From assembly GCA_032716605.1 (NCBI GenBank), contig CM064492.1, positions 54,284,364 through 54,348,363 on the forward strand: a DNA stretch of 64,000 nucleotides. The letters are read 5' to 3'. The notes beneath the pieces are model-generated. The model saw nothing but the letters and a program-made list of their open reading frames with translations. It ran no database searches and had not been told where the DNA came from. Shown here one piece after another: positions 1-10,262 of this stretch. The stretch comes from Paralithodes platypus (lineage: Eukaryota; Arthropoda; Malacostraca; Decapoda; Lithodidae). Numbering within the stretch: position 1 is the first letter of the stretch; every line of letters starts with the position of its first letter. Position numbers and translations under genes: made by a program.

Positions 1-139
1 GAATGACAAACTAAGGGTAATGCTGCTCCATATGAAAAGTTTGTTTTTGATAAGTGATGATTTATATCCTACTATTACAATCCAGTCGCCGACAGTAAAA
101 TTTTCCTGACCAGCCAAAGTGAACAGAGTATAGGTTCTT

Positions 140-349
140 TTAAGGGGGTATCACACGAGAGCTTTTATCCTCAAGTTTCGATGGTCAACATTTTTCTGGC
201 TACATTTCTGGTGTCTTCCGCACTGGAAACTAATCTGAAAATAGCTTAATTTAAGGAACAACTATTTTTAAAAAGTTAACCTCCTTAGCGGCCAGACCAA
301 TGATGACGATAAAATTGATGGAAAAGGCGGTTGTGTGACACCACCTTAA
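140..349. mobile_element. TTAA-flanked MITE, family 1 (210 bp)
   Basis: The segment begins TTAAGGGGGTATCACAC and its last bases, read on the other strand, begin TTAAGGTGGTGTCACAC, so it has about 16-bp terminal inverted repeats and a TTAA at each end. It has no coding capacity. A second copy lies at 6419-6635. TTAA ends are typical of piggyBac-type insertion, but no transposase is present, so the superfamily is inferred. Confidence 0.7.
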
Positions 350-840
350 CTTGCTGTCCCGCGAGTAGGTTTTTTAAACCTACTTGACGGACCAGACTCG
401 GAAAGAAACAAAACCCAAATAAGCTAATGTATACTTGCTCCAGTAATACATATATAGTCAGCTTCGGGGCTACCCTAACACGGAACTCCATACTAGAATA
501 TGTAGTTTTAGATATTTTTAATTTGTCTGGAAATCAGAAGTCAGTTTACATTTTCATGTATTACCGTATACTTGTAGTTTGCTACATTTAGATTTATACG
601 GTAATATAGGAGTTTACATATACTATACTGTATAACATATACCAGTATATATATTTTATATTTTGTGTATATTGTTTATATTAGTCCCTGGTAATAATGG
701 TAATTAGTAATTATTGTCAAGAATTATTGGTAAAGTGTATTAGCCACATGAATTCCCACACGCTGAGGCGAGGGTGTGTTCGCCTCAACGTGTGGGAGTT
801 TATGTCTCGCCTCACTTACCCACCTCACTCCACGACACTC
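350..840. other. AT-rich intergenic or intronic DNA
   Basis: No exon, RNA gene or repeat is recognised. The stretch is AT-rich, with TATA-rich runs near 600-680. Confidence 0.5.
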
Positions 841-1059
841 AACACTTTCAGCAGACGATATAACGCCTTTCTTCGTGTTATTCTGGCTACCAGGAAACGA
901 TTTTATTCATGTTTGGGAAGGTTTTGTGGGAGTCCGAGGGGTGATTGAGATGGATATTAGCCCTTCGATTCTCAGAGGGCCTTCCAGTGCTAAGTACAAT
1001 CGTCTAATGTTAGCCAGAATCAAATGTAGAAATGCGTTTCCGAATACTTGAAGGGTTAA
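841..1059. mobile_element. PalA palindromic MITE, copy 1
   Basis: PalA is a family of about 215 bp seen more than fifteen times in the window. Copies start TTAACCCCTTCA, carry TTCTGGCTA..AGACGATTTTA in the left arm and the reverse complement (AAATCGTCTAATGTTAGCCAGAA) split around a centre of the type AGAGGGTTAATTGAGATA, and end TGAAGGGGTTAA. The whole unit can fold on itself. It has no ORF. This copy retains both arms and ends GAAGGGTTAA. A non-autonomous TTAA-targeting transposon is inferred. Confidence 0.7.
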
Positions 1060-1232
1060 CCCTTTCAACCAGATCATGCAAGTTTGCCCATTCATCCTCA
1101 CTTCCTCCAGACGATTTTGTTCAACATTGGAGGAACTTGCAGTGATGGGGCTTTAATTTACATAGTCATTAGACCTTTTCATTCCTCAGGGTGCTTTCTT
1201 AGATTAATAAAATCCTCTGGCTGCAGCATTAA
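1056..1232. mobile_element. PalA MITE, copy 2 (degenerate)
   Basis: It starts at the terminal TTAA of the preceding copy (TTAACCCTTTCA) and ends CATTAA. The arms still show CCAGACGATTTTGTT and AATAAAATCCTCTGGCTG. The centre is poorly conserved. Confidence 0.55.
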
Positions 1233-1443
1233 CCCCTTCAATATTTGAGGACGCATTTCTTCCTTATAATGTGGCTATCAGTAGACGATATTTACATGTT
1301 TAGGTAGGTATTGTGGAAGTTCGAGGGGTAATTGAGATATACTTTACCTCTTTGCTTCCTAGAGATCCTTTCTAAACGCCATAACATCGTCAAACGAGAG
1401 CCATTAATAATAAAGAAACGCGTCCTCGTATCCTGAAGGGGTT
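1229..1443. mobile_element. PalA MITE, copy 3
   Basis: It shares the TTAA at 1229-1232 with copy 2 and ends CCTGAAGGGGTTAG. The left arm has GTGGCTATCAGTAGACGAT and the central part has GAGGGGTAATTGAGATA. Confidence 0.7.
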
Positions 1444-1527
1444 AGGGTAGTACATACCCTGTGGTCTTTTTGAAGGAGTTTATTATTCCATCCTGTAATT
1501 AACTGTAGATAACCTAGACCTGTTAAG

Positions 1528-1742
1528 TTAACCCGTAGAAGGTACGATGACACAATTTCCTTACTGTTTTCTGGCTATTGTTCGAAAATTTTATTCAGAT
1601 TAAGAAAGTGTATGTGGAAGTCAGAGGGTTAATGGAGATAGTCTTCGCCCTCATAACTCCCATAGATCCTTCCTAAGCGGTATAAAATCGCCTGATAGCC
1701 AGAATACACTGTCAAAATGCGTCATAAATCTTCAAAGGGTTA
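1528..1742. mobile_element. PalA MITE, copy 4
   Basis: TTAA is present at both ends (1528-1531 and 1739-1742). The centre AGAGGGTTAATGGAGATAG and the right arm ATAGCCAGAATACACTGTC are well preserved. Confidence 0.75.
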
Positions 1743-2249
1743 AATGGTGGTAAGCTAGGATAATATCGAGTTAACAGACGTATATTTGACATTTTCCACT
1801 AACACACCTTTATTTTGTTATGTATCTTAGCACTGTAATATTTTTGGGGGGTAATTTTGAGTACTCTACATGCGAATAATTTTAACAGATCAATTTGTGT
1901 TTTCTTTGCTCCATGGAAACCGTTATTAACAGACTTAATCATTACAGTTTATATTCTTAAGTGTATTGTTGTCTTTACGATCTGTATGTGGAACAGTGTT
2001 CTTGTACCTTCGTCATTACTCATAGTTTTTTGTAGTATTCATTGAGTAGCCAACTCAAAAGAAAGAAATAGTAACGATCTGTTTGTTTTTGTTTATTTTT
2101 GTTTTCTTACTCATGCATTCAGTAAGTAGCCAACCCTAAAGGCATCTAAACTCTAAAGTAACGATAGTAAAGGCCGCTGCATATCTTTTGAACCTTGTCC
2201 ATCAGATGCTGCCATTACGTGCTGTGTCTATACCTGCCGACAGACGCCA
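1743..2249. other. Intronic DNA without recognised features
   Basis: AT-rich sequence with no exon, tRNA-like promoter or clear repeat. The short ORF near 1857-2045 has no recognisable protein character. Confidence 0.45.
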
Positions 2250-2446
2250 GTAACCCCTTCACCACTATGATTCTGGTTACCATTAGACGATTTTCTTTAG
2301 CTTATGATCTACCTCTTGGACTCAGAGGGGTAAATACTGTCTCAACAAACCTTCTGAGCTAACATAGGTCCTTCGTAGGCTGCATAAAGTCATCTAATTG
2401 TAGCCAGAATAAGAGGTAAAAAGGCGACATCGTGCTGAAGGGTTAA
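2250..2446. mobile_element. PalA MITE, copy 5
   Basis: It starts TAACCCCTTCACC and ends CTGAAGGGTTAA. Both arms are visible (ACCATTAGACGATTTTC and ATCTAATTGTAGCCAGAATAA). Confidence 0.7.
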
Positions 2447-2570
2447 TTCAAACTTTAGAGAATGTTTTGGAGTTAGAAGGTTAATTGAGATGTCCTTTAA
2501 CCTTTCAATTCCTAGAGGCCCTTCCTAAGCTGAGTAAGATTGTCTGGCAGTTGTGTTAATAAAGTACATA
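2443..2570. mobile_element. PalA MITE, partial copy 6
   Basis: It begins at the TTAA that ends copy 5 and retains the centre (GAAGGTTAATTGAGATG) and part of the right arm (CCTTCCTAAGCTGAGTAAGA). The left arm is shortened. Confidence 0.55.
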
Positions 2571-3422
2571 ATTGGTAATCTGTTTGATGGGAAAATTGTT
2601 ATAAAATGTGGAATGATATTATAACAAAATATTAGTATTTTTATTATTACTGATCTATTTTTGTATTTATATATTTATTAATAAATGTTGTGCTGTTTTG
2701 AAAATGTTTGACTAAGGTACAAGTTAAACGTATGTACTACATATTGATATGATTTCCTAATCCGACTGAATAATGTTTTGGCATTTTACTTTATTTTCGT
2801 CACTTACTAAGCTAAAGGAAACACTTAATACTTGGAACACTATACCTACCATTTTAGAGTTTAGCATTGGTGAATTTTGATTACATTTTTTACATTTCCC
2901 ATTCTGATAGTCAACTGCATTTTGTAAATATAAGTCCTATTTTATATTAAGTCTGTTTTGTTCTTATTGCATGATAATGTTCAATACATTTTTAGGCTCG
3001 TGGGAGAACTTTAAAGTGAGTGATAGGTTTGGTATACAACCAATATATACTGTATATATTCTTGAATCGTGTTATATTGATAGTATGTATTAAGTTATGT
3101 TTTAGTTCCTTGTGGTAGAATAGGGTACAGCTTATGTTAGAGTATGTTAGCTTCATCTGGGTATTAAACAAATTAAACAAATTCAGAAAACAGTACGAAC
3201 ATAAAAATAAAAATCTTGAAGTATCTAGTTTCATAGCAATTACTGTACTATGAATTATAAATATACGAGCCCTATGTGGTTGGGATTAAAGTAGTTATAT
3301 AAAGTTATTAAAAGAGGGCATTGTTACTCCCCCTATGATTACATTAATGTTAATACGAAATACCAATGGCCTGAACAGAATTGACACTAAATCATAATAT
3401 TAGCACTAGGGCTAGACAGAAA
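2571..3422. other. AT-rich intronic DNA
   Basis: No exon or repeat is recognised over about 850 bp. The sequence is AT-rich with short low-complexity runs only. Confidence 0.45.
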
Positions 3423-3633
3423 TTAACGCCTTCATTATACGATACCGTCATTCTGCTGTAATTCTGGCATATATTCCAAGATTTTATAGAACGTAGGAAG
3501 GATCTGTGAGAAACAAACCGGTATAACGCTTTCAACCCCTTTCTGCCACAAGGCCTTCAATAACCTAATAAACTTGTATTATAACAGCCAGAATACAATG
3601 AAGGAATGCGGCTTGATATAGTGAAAGTATTAA
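3423..3633. mobile_element. PalA MITE, copy 7
   Basis: It begins TTAACGCCTTCATT and ends GTGAAAGTATTAA. The interior is diverged but keeps TAATTCTGGCATATATTCCA and AACAGCCAGAATACAATGAA. Confidence 0.6.
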
Positions 3634-4045
3634 GCTGTATTCAAGGAAGTCATATTTTCACAGAAGGCCTCGACAACAGTACGCACATATAAATATACTG
3701 TAATAATATAGACAAGACTAAGCCAGTGAAATAATAACAATGTATAAATCATTCTTCGAAGTTATCTTTATTAATAGGGTAAGGAGAATAATAGAAGGAT
3801 TTAAGTATATACTATTTTAGAATACGATAGGTTGATGGAGAATAGTTTAATAGGGGGCATAATACAGCTTAGGCTAAGCGTTAATTCATCTTTTGGATTT
3901 ATACTATAGCTCTTACTTAACAATAGGGCTAGGTGGGAAAACGAATAGGACAGGAACACATAATATTATATAGTTGAACTTCCTAGATTGTTAATTTTAT
4001 AAGATGTCTCACCACAATCCGATACTAATTGATTGTTTCATTGTC
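3634..4045. other. AT-rich intronic DNA
   Basis: Nothing recognised before the pyrimidine-rich block that starts at about 4045. Confidence 0.4.
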
Positions 4046-4620
4046 TCCCCACCCTTTTTATCCCTTCAAACCTCCTCCTCCTTCCCCAACCTTCCTCCCT
4101 ACCTAAACCTCTCCAAACACACTTCCCCAACTTCTCCACTACGCACTCTTCTCCCGCCTCTCCTCGCTACCTTCTACAACCTCATTCAACCCTCTCTAAC
4201 CTCCACTACTCCTCTCCGAATCCTCTCCCCCTTCGCCAACCTTTCCAAACCCACTTCCCTCATCTTCCCAACCCTCCATCACAACCGCAACCTCTGTAAA
4301 CCTTTCCCCACCTTCCCTAAACCTCCCCAACCTCTGTAAACCTCTCCCCTAACTTCCCCCTTCCCCAACCAATTCACACCTTTCCCCTCGTCCCCCTAAC
4401 CTCCCCGACCTCTGGAAACCTCTCCCCACCTTCCCTCAACCTCTCCCCCACGTCCCCCCAAACTCCCCCAACCTCTCTCCACCTCACTTCAACCTCTCCC
4501 GAAATCCCCCAAATTTCCCTACCTCCCCTCAACCTCTCCCCACCTCCCTTCAACCTCTCCCGACATCCCCCAACCTTCTCCACCTCCCCTTAACCTCTCC
4601 CCCCCCCCATCGTCCCCCCC
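4046..4620 (+). repeat. Degenerate C/T-rich minisatellite upstream of the IS2-IS3 exon
   Basis: About 570 bp of almost pure pyrimidine on the + strand, built from variants of AACCTCTCCCCACCTCCC. It ends CCCCCCCTGCAG and runs directly into the 3' splice site of the exon at 4626, so it also serves as an unusually long polypyrimidine tract. Long ORFs on either strand here are artefacts of the biased composition. Confidence 0.8.
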
Positions 4621-4625
4621 TGCAG

Positions 4626-4765
4626 GAGAAGACAGAACCCTACTTCCTCTTTATCTTCTGCGTGGAGGCCTCTCTCAAGATCCTGGCGCTCGGCTTCGTC
4701 TGCCACCCCAAGTCTTACCTCAGAAATATCTGGAACATCATGGACTTTGTGGTAGTGGTCACGGG
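4626..4765 (+). CDS. cac: Calcium channel alpha-1 exon: domain I S2-S3 (Cav2/cacophony type)
   Basis: This exon encodes 46 residues plus two bases of a split glycine codon. It begins [16 protein letters not shown] and ends [11 protein letters not shown], the S2, S2-S3 loop and S3 of repeat I of a voltage-gated calcium channel pore subunit. S2 holds the acidic residue (CVEASLKI), and S3 holds the aspartate of NIMDFVVV that contributes to the charge-transfer centre in this family. The 3' splice site is CCCCTGCAG/GAG and the donor is ACGGG/GTAAGG. The exon starts in phase 0 and leaves 'gg' for the next exon. KTEPYF and LKILALGF are much closer to arthropod cacophony (Cav2) than to Cav1, as recalled from the family. 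It lies in the plasma membrane and forms part of the voltage sensor of domain I. The 3' 39 bp are duplicated twice downstream. Confidence 0.9.
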
Positions 4766-4793
4766 GTAAGGCAGAAGAGTATTGTCTTGGTGT

Positions 4794-4869
<76 letters not shown>
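4766..4869 (+). repeat. GT microsatellite directly after the IS2-IS3 donor
   Basis: After the donor (GTAAGGCAGAAGAGTATTGTC) there is a near-pure GT run at about 4791-4867. In the pre-mRNA this is a UG repeat of about 75 nt. It ends in TAG and abuts the first duplicated exon fragment. Confidence 0.9.
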
Positions 4870-4908
4870 TATCTGGAACATCATGGACTTTGTGGTAGTG
4901 GTCACGGG
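4870..4908 (+). pseudogene. Duplicated 39-nt exon 3' end with donor, copy 1
   Basis: The 39 bp are identical to the end of the IS2-IS3 exon (from TATCTGGAACATC to the ACGGG before the donor). They are preceded by GTGTGTGTAG, a possible 3' splice site, and followed by the same GTAAGGCAGAAG donor. The length is a multiple of three, and phases match (2 in, 2 out), so inclusion would add 13 residues without a frame change. It is probably a slippage duplication. Use as a microexon is possible but unproven. Confidence 0.65.
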
Positions 4909-4956
4909 GTAAGGCAGAAGAGTATTGTCCTGGTGTGTGTGTGTGTGTGTGTGTAG

Positions 4957-4995
4957 TATCTGGAACATCATGGACTTTGTGGTAGTGGTCACGGG
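4957..4995 (+). pseudogene. Duplicated 39-nt exon 3' end with donor, copy 2
   Basis: A second identical 39-bp copy, again preceded by a GT run ending TAG (4931-4956) and followed by GTAAGG. After the donor the flank changes (GTAAAATAATATT), so the duplication unit ends here. Interpretation is as for the first copy. Confidence 0.65.
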
Positions 4996-4999
4996 GTAA

Positions 5000-6349
5000 G
5001 GTAAAATAATATTATTAGTGTGTGTGTTTGCCTGTATGTGCCTCTATCAGTAAGCTATCGGGATTGTGTTGGAGAGAGAGAGAGAGAGAGAGAGAGAATA
5101 TACCAATATGGCATTTGTGATGTATGTTAGTGTGTTAAAATGAGTTGATGAACAGTTAGTGTTAGTTAAGTAGTGCATAGTGTGAAGGAATGGGTGCATT
5201 TTAGTGTGTGGGAAATGGTATGTTGAAATGTTGTTGAAATATGAGGCGTTTGTTGTATAGTGCGTTTGTGTATGGATGAATAAGTGCACATTAATGTGTT
5301 TTGGACTTTTTTATAAGTTAGCATACAGTAAGTGTGTTTGTATGTGTGTAGTATGTGTAACTGAATAATTGTGAATAAGATAATGAGTAAATATGTTTGT
5401 ATGTATGTACGGTATGTACGAGTATGAACGATTTTATTCTATGAGTGTAAATAGAGCATTAGTGTTTGTAAGTATGTACTGAATATATGAATGAGTTTGA
5501 TTATGAATGCTTGTAAGTATGTATGTTTGCACTATAAGTATTTGTATGTATACGGAAGCATACGTGTCTAAGTGTTACTTATGTATGAATAAGTGTTAGT
5601 ATGAATGACACTGAATGTATGTACGTGTGTGTGTGTGTGTGTGTGTGTATTTATGATATGTTAGTAATATATGTATGCACTGCCAATATTTACTTACCTA
5701 TGCTATTTTTCAGACATCCCACATTTTCTACGCTGGATGCTAAACTAAGATATTTTTTCCCTTACTACTAGTTGCCAATATTTTTATTACTGATGTTGTG
5801 GTCCCCTTAGGTGTTTTTGTAATGTATTCATCTGGCTGCACTGTGAACATTTTCCTCACACAATTACGCACATAGGCCTATATAGATTTTGTACAGTACA
5901 TTGGGATCCATATAATATTACCTAAATTTTGCACATGATCTACTTAGCCAATCAAACTATTTATATCTTAAGACATAATTCATCTCATGTTTTTTTATGA
6001 AGATGAAGTCTGTTCACTGAATTTTCACTTTCATATTTTGTGTATATCATACTATTTTCAATGACGGTGATACCTTGCCATTTTCATCCCGGTGGTTTTA
6101 AAATAAATGTTTCTCTTGACAAAGGAAGCATTGGATTCTCTACGCTGCATATTTTTTTTTTGTATCATTATTATTATTTGCATTTCCCCCCCTAACTGCT
6201 ATGTTGGTGGTGCTGCCGTAGTGATGATGATGATGATGATGATGAGGAAGGTTGGTCGATGTGTGATGTAGATAGTAGTGGTGGTGATGATGTTTTTGTT
6301 TGTCCGAGTTATCATACCCCCCTGTTTCCCCCCCTCTCCCTCATTCTTC
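5000..6349 (+). other. Intron with GA, GT and GAT microsatellites
   Basis: GA repeat at 5072-5097, a degenerate TGTATGTATG-rich stretch at 5335-5650 with a GT run at 5622-5649, and a GAT repeat at 6221-6245. No exon is recognised. Confidence 0.6.
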
Positions 6350-6777
6350 TTAACCCCTTCGCTGCGGTGACGCCTTTCTCCGTGTTATTCTGATTGCCTT
6401 CACACAATTTCTTTCCAGTTAAGGGGGTACCTCACATGTGCCTTTATAGTAAATTTTTGGTGGTTAATATATTTCTGGCAACATTTTTTGAATTTTTTGC
6501 ACTGGTATCAGTAACTATACTTAAGATATATTAATTTAGCTGTCAACACTATTTAAAACTTTTTCTCATAAGCTGCCAGACCAGTGTTGACGATTTAAGT
6601 TAAGGGAAAAAGTGCTTGTGTAATACTGGTGTTAATATCGCTCCTTAGGAATCGAAGGTGTAAACACAATTTCAATTAACCCTCTGACTCTCACAGGTCC
6701 TTCCAAAATTGAACAATATTGTCAAATGTTAGCCAAAAGAAAATGTAGAAAGCGCCATCATGTACTGAAATAATTAA
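6350..6777. mobile_element. PalA MITE, copy 8, split by a family-1 MITE
   Basis: The left part (6350-6418) starts TTAACCCCTTCG and has TTATTCTGATTGCC. The right part (6636-6777) has CAATTAACCCTCTGACTCTC, AACAATATTGTCAAATGTTAGCC and ends AATTAA. The 217-bp family-1 element sits between them at a TTAA, so PalA is the older insertion. Confidence 0.7.
6419..6635. mobile_element. TTAA-flanked MITE, family 1, nested copy (217 bp)
   Basis: It begins TTAAGGGGGTACCTCACATG and ends TACTGGTGTTAA. The interior shares TTTCTGGCAACATTTTTTG and GCTGCCAGACCAGTGTTGAC with the copy at 140-349. It is inserted within PalA copy 8. Confidence 0.75.
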
Positions 6778-7039
6778 CCTTTTCAGGGCAGTAGCAACCT
6801 TTTTTCTCTGGCCAACATTAGATGAGTTTTCTCCAGTTTAGGATTGCCCTGTGAGAGTCAGAGGGTTAATTGAGATAGTTTTTCCATATTTTTCAGTTTA
6901 GGAAGGTCCTGTGGAAGTCAGAGGGTTAGTATGGATCACATTCACCCATCGGATTCCTCAACATTCTTTCTAAGCTGAGTGTAATCGTCTAATGTTAGCT
7001 AGATTAAAGGAAAAGGACGCCATTGTACAAAGGGATTAA
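6774..7039. mobile_element. PalA MITE, copy 9 with internal duplication
   Basis: TTAA at both ends. The segment with CAGTTTAGGA and GTCAGAGGGTTA occurs twice in succession (about 6832-6890 and 6893-6930), so the centre has been partly duplicated in tandem. Confidence 0.65.
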
Positions 7040-8133
7040 CCTTCTCAGTAACATGGCCATATTTCTTTTCATTGTATCCTAGCTAAGAATAGACGATTGT
7101 ATGTAACTTAAGAAGAATCTGGGTATCTAGGTCTGTAAATACTATCTCGATTATCCCTTTGACTCTGACAGACCTTTCTAAGCTAAATATAATTGTTAAC
7201 TAATAGCCAGAATCTGACAGACCTTTCTAAGCTAAATATAATTGTTAACTAATAGCCAGAATATACTGATAGACCTTTCTAAGCTAAATATAATTGTTAA
7301 CTAATAGCCAGAATATACTGATAGACCTTTCTAAGCTAAATATAATTGTTAACTAATAGCCAGAATATACTGATAGACCTTTCTAAGCTAAATATAATTG
7401 TTAACTAATAGCCAGAATATACTGATAGACCTTTCTAAGCTAAATATAATTGTTAACTAATAGCCAGAATATACTGATAGACCTTTCTAAGCTAAATATA
7501 ATTGTTAACTAATAGCCAGAATATACTGATAGACCTTTCTAAGCTAAATATAATTGTTAACTAATAGCCAGAATATACTGATAGACCTTTCTAAGCTAAA
7601 TATAATTGTTAACTAATAGCCAGAATATACTGATAGACCTTTCTAAGCTAAATATAATTGTTAACTAATAGCCAGAATATACTGATAGACCTTTCTAAGC
7701 TAAATATAATTGTTAACTAATAGCCAGAATATACTGATAGACCTTTCTAAGCTAAATATAATTGTTAACTAATAGCCAGAATATACTGATAGACCTTTCT
7801 AAGCTAAATATAATTGTTAACTAATAGCCAGAATATACTGATAGACCTTTCTAAGCTAAATATAATTGTTAACTAATAGCCAGAATATACTGATAGACCT
7901 TTCTAAGCTAAATATAATTGTTAACTAATAGCCAGAATATACTGATAGACCTTTCTAAGCTAAATATAATTGTTAACTAATAGCCAGAATATACTGATAG
8001 ACCTTTCTAAGCTAAATATAATTGTTAACTAATAGCCAGAATATACTGATAGACCTTTCTAAGCTAAATATAATTGTTAACTAATAGCCAGAATATACTG
8101 ATAGAATGCATCACTGTTCGCTGAAAGGGTTAA
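7036..8133. mobile_element. PalA MITE, copy 10, expanded by an internal minisatellite
   Basis: The ends are TTAACCTTCTCAGTAAC and CTGAAAGGGTTAA. The first half is normal (ATAGACGATTGTATG). The second half has been amplified into the 52-bp tandem array at 7169-8104, so a normally 215-bp element occupies about 1.1 kb. Confidence 0.75.
7169..8104. repeat. 52-bp minisatellite array, about 18 units
   Basis: A nearly perfect head-to-tail array. Each unit begins AGACCTTTCTAAGCTAAATA and contains AACTAATAGCCAGAATATAC, the right-arm sequence of PalA. The first units differ slightly (AATCTGAC instead of AATATACTGAT), marking the founding end. Later units look identical, which points to recent amplification. 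Confidence 0.95.
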
Positions 8134-8589
8134 ACAGCCTCAACAGAGCCCCAATGTCTACCGCCAGGCGACATCACAGACCTCCTCCTTCTTTTGTCCC
8201 TTCCTCTGTTTTTCTCCTGACCATTAAATCACCTTCCCACCTTATTTATTCTTAACCCTTTTATCACCTTCCACCTTTCATTTTTCATCCTTACTCATTT
8301 TGTTTTCCCTTTCAGTGGAAGAGGGACCTCGTGGAGATTTTTGACGGGTGTTTTATTTTGTTGGGTAGTGGGTATGGAGGGGTTTGGATGGATTTTAGGG
8401 AGTTAATGCACTCCTTTCTGCGACGCCATTCTTTGTTTGGGTATCTGTATGCGATTTTATTAGTTTTGGGAAGGCCACGTGGAAGTCGGCATGTTTACTT
8501 TTATAGTTTTGAACCCGCTTATTTTCCAGAGGTCCTTTCTAAACTTGAGTAAAATCGTCTATCGTTAGCCAGATTCAAACCAAACTTGG
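8134..8589. other. Intron with a partial PalA copy
   Basis: A pyrimidine-rich stretch (8160-8310) is followed by PalA-like fragments at about 8405-8576 (GCGACGCCATTCTTTG, ATCGTCTATCGTTAGCCAGA). The ORF at 8331-8552 is preceded by TTTCAG, but its translation does not resemble a channel segment. Confidence 0.45.
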
Positions 8590-8980
8590 CGGGCGAAGGG
8601 GTCGAGATTGGCAGATTGGGAAAAGAAGAAAACTACGGGTCGAGTCACCCCAAACCTGGAAGCAGACCTATTCCGACGCAAATTTGTTCGATCAGTTACA
8701 TCAGAGAAAAGAAAAAAAAACGACATGAAATAACTTAACATTATGAGCGAGCCTTTCACACTGCCAAAACAGATTATGTCAGACATAATCTGGTGGGGTA
8801 GTTTGAACGGCTAAACAAAAATGTGAGGTAATGCAACGGGTTATTCCATGTCGTGTTTTTGTCTGATGTAACCGATCGAACAATTTGCGCCAGAATATGT
8901 CTGATTGCAGGCTCAGTGTGGCTCGACCCTACTTGTATAATTATATCCGCCTTCTTGACCACTCCTGCCCCTGTCTGCCT
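8590..8980. mobile_element. Long foldback element
   Basis: The sequence at 8638-8704 (GGGTCGAGTCACCCC to TTACATCAG) is repeated in inverted orientation at 8868-8934 (CTGATGTAACCGATCGAAC to GGCTCGACCC). The stem continues inward with ACGACATGAAATAAC facing GTTATTCCATGTCGT, and the centre holds the palindrome AGATTATGTCAGACATAATCT. The outer limits are approximate. No ORF. A palindromic MITE is the likely explanation. Confidence 0.65.
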
Positions 8981-9247
8981 CTCTTATCCTCTTTTAACCA
9001 TTGCATTCTGATGACGTCTTTCTCTATTGTCACCTGCAGAGGATTTGATAAACGTAAGAGTTTGTTTGATAGAATAATATCGTATTTAACCTTGTTGATT
9101 CTTATAGTTCACAGGCCAGGGGGAAAATTGGTCCCTCCAGAGAGGATATTTTAGTTATCATTATAATCTACAAGACATTTTTCTTATTTATTCCGGAGAT
9201 GTATATTTTATATTATGATGACCTTGGTGAAGGATTTCCCATATCAC

Positions 9248-9605
9248 TTAAGGGGGTAGTGCTTGGCTTTTGGTCTATATATTTATGTATTAATGTATTT
9301 TTTAGTGTCCTCGCTGGACCTCAATCAAGCTTAGAAAAACACCCCCTAGACCCCCTTTCAAGATAAATTTGTACATTTTTTCAGTAGAAAAATGTCCCGG
9401 CCGTTCCTTCTAAAATTAGAGGCTCGCTAGCCAGGAAAAAAATTGACACCTAAAAGGCATGAAAGGTCTTAATATTGACAACACAAATGAGGCGAAAGAT
9501 CTCAAAATCGCCATACTAACGGAACGAACGTCTTAAAACCTCAACATTAATATGCTAAACATGAGGGAGAAGGGTGTCCAGAAAAAGCGAGTACTACCTC
9601 CTTAA
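9248..9605. mobile_element. MITE family 2, copy A (358 bp)
   Basis: Family 2 elements are 320-385 bp, with TTAAGGGG at one end and CCCCTTAA at the other. Conserved interior words are TTTCCTCG..GACCTCCATCAA, TTGTACATTTTTCGGTAGAAAAATG, CCGGCCGAAGGCCGG, CGCCAGGAAAAAATCGACACC and CATGAGGGAGAAGGG. This copy starts TTAAGGGGGTAGTGCTTGG and ends GTACTACCTCCTTAA. No transposase. TTAA ends suggest a piggyBac-like mobiliser. Confidence 0.8.
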
Positions 9606-10262
9606 TAGACGTGTATTGGTGGTTCTACTGAAAGTTTGACACCCTTGTATGATGCAGAGTCATGAAATTTTGGGATCTGGCTCTTCGACTATTAGAAATC
9701 ACAGCTAAACTTGATCAAATCTTGTTAAATTTAAACCCTCTGATTCTTTTATAACGAAGCTAAACTGATTAAAATTTGTTACCCCGCTGATTGGTAGAGA
9801 TCAGAACTAAACTGAATAACATTGTCTATAATCCTATAAAATCATCTATGACTCTTTGAAATTAATATTAATGTGAACAAACTAGTCCATGGAAGCAGGA
9901 ACAATACAGAAATCGTCATCAGGTAGAAAAGGTAATATGGTTTCCCGACTCGCCTTTACCCACTAACCCTGGAGAGAGCTTGTAGTAAAAGAGATCCGAC
10001 ACATTTTTCTTTGGACATTGTTTTGATTTCGACAATGTGTTGATGCCGCAATTAAAAACGAAACAAAACAGTGACATTTTGTTTTTGTCATTTTATATTA
10101 AGAATCAAAGCCTAAACTATCCAGTGTCAGCTATACTAATACTGCTGAATTTATGTTATGGGTATTGACCTATTTGAGTGTAAAGAGAGGCTAAAGACAC
10201 CAGGGGTACCAGTATGGCGGAGGTTGGTCGATCTCTGTTACTATAGGGTCTCCAAAGTAACC
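9606..10262. repeat. Dispersed repeat of unknown class, copy 1 (approx. 9990-10262)
   Basis: The segment around 10090-10262 matches 37560-37722 at moderate identity. Shared words include GAGTGTAAAGAGAGGCTAA / GAGTGCAAAAAGAGGCTAA and GGTCGATCTCTGTTACTA / GGCCGATCTCTGTTACTA. The ends were not defined and no coding sequence is seen. The part before 9990 has nothing recognised. Confidence 0.5.

Noticed and set aside
4046..4620. Pro/Ser-rich coding exon
   Set aside because: ORFs in two frames and on both strands reflect a C/T-rich minisatellite. The true exon begins after the CAG at 4625.
7169..8104. CRISPR-like array
   Set aside because: There are no unique spacers. It is a contiguous 52-bp tandem repeat derived from a MITE in a eukaryotic genome.
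8331..8552. ORF after TTTCAG that begins with EIFDGCFILLG, slightly like a channel S3
   Set aside because: The resemblance is a few residues only. The sequence overlaps PalA fragments and lacks a matching donor and phase.
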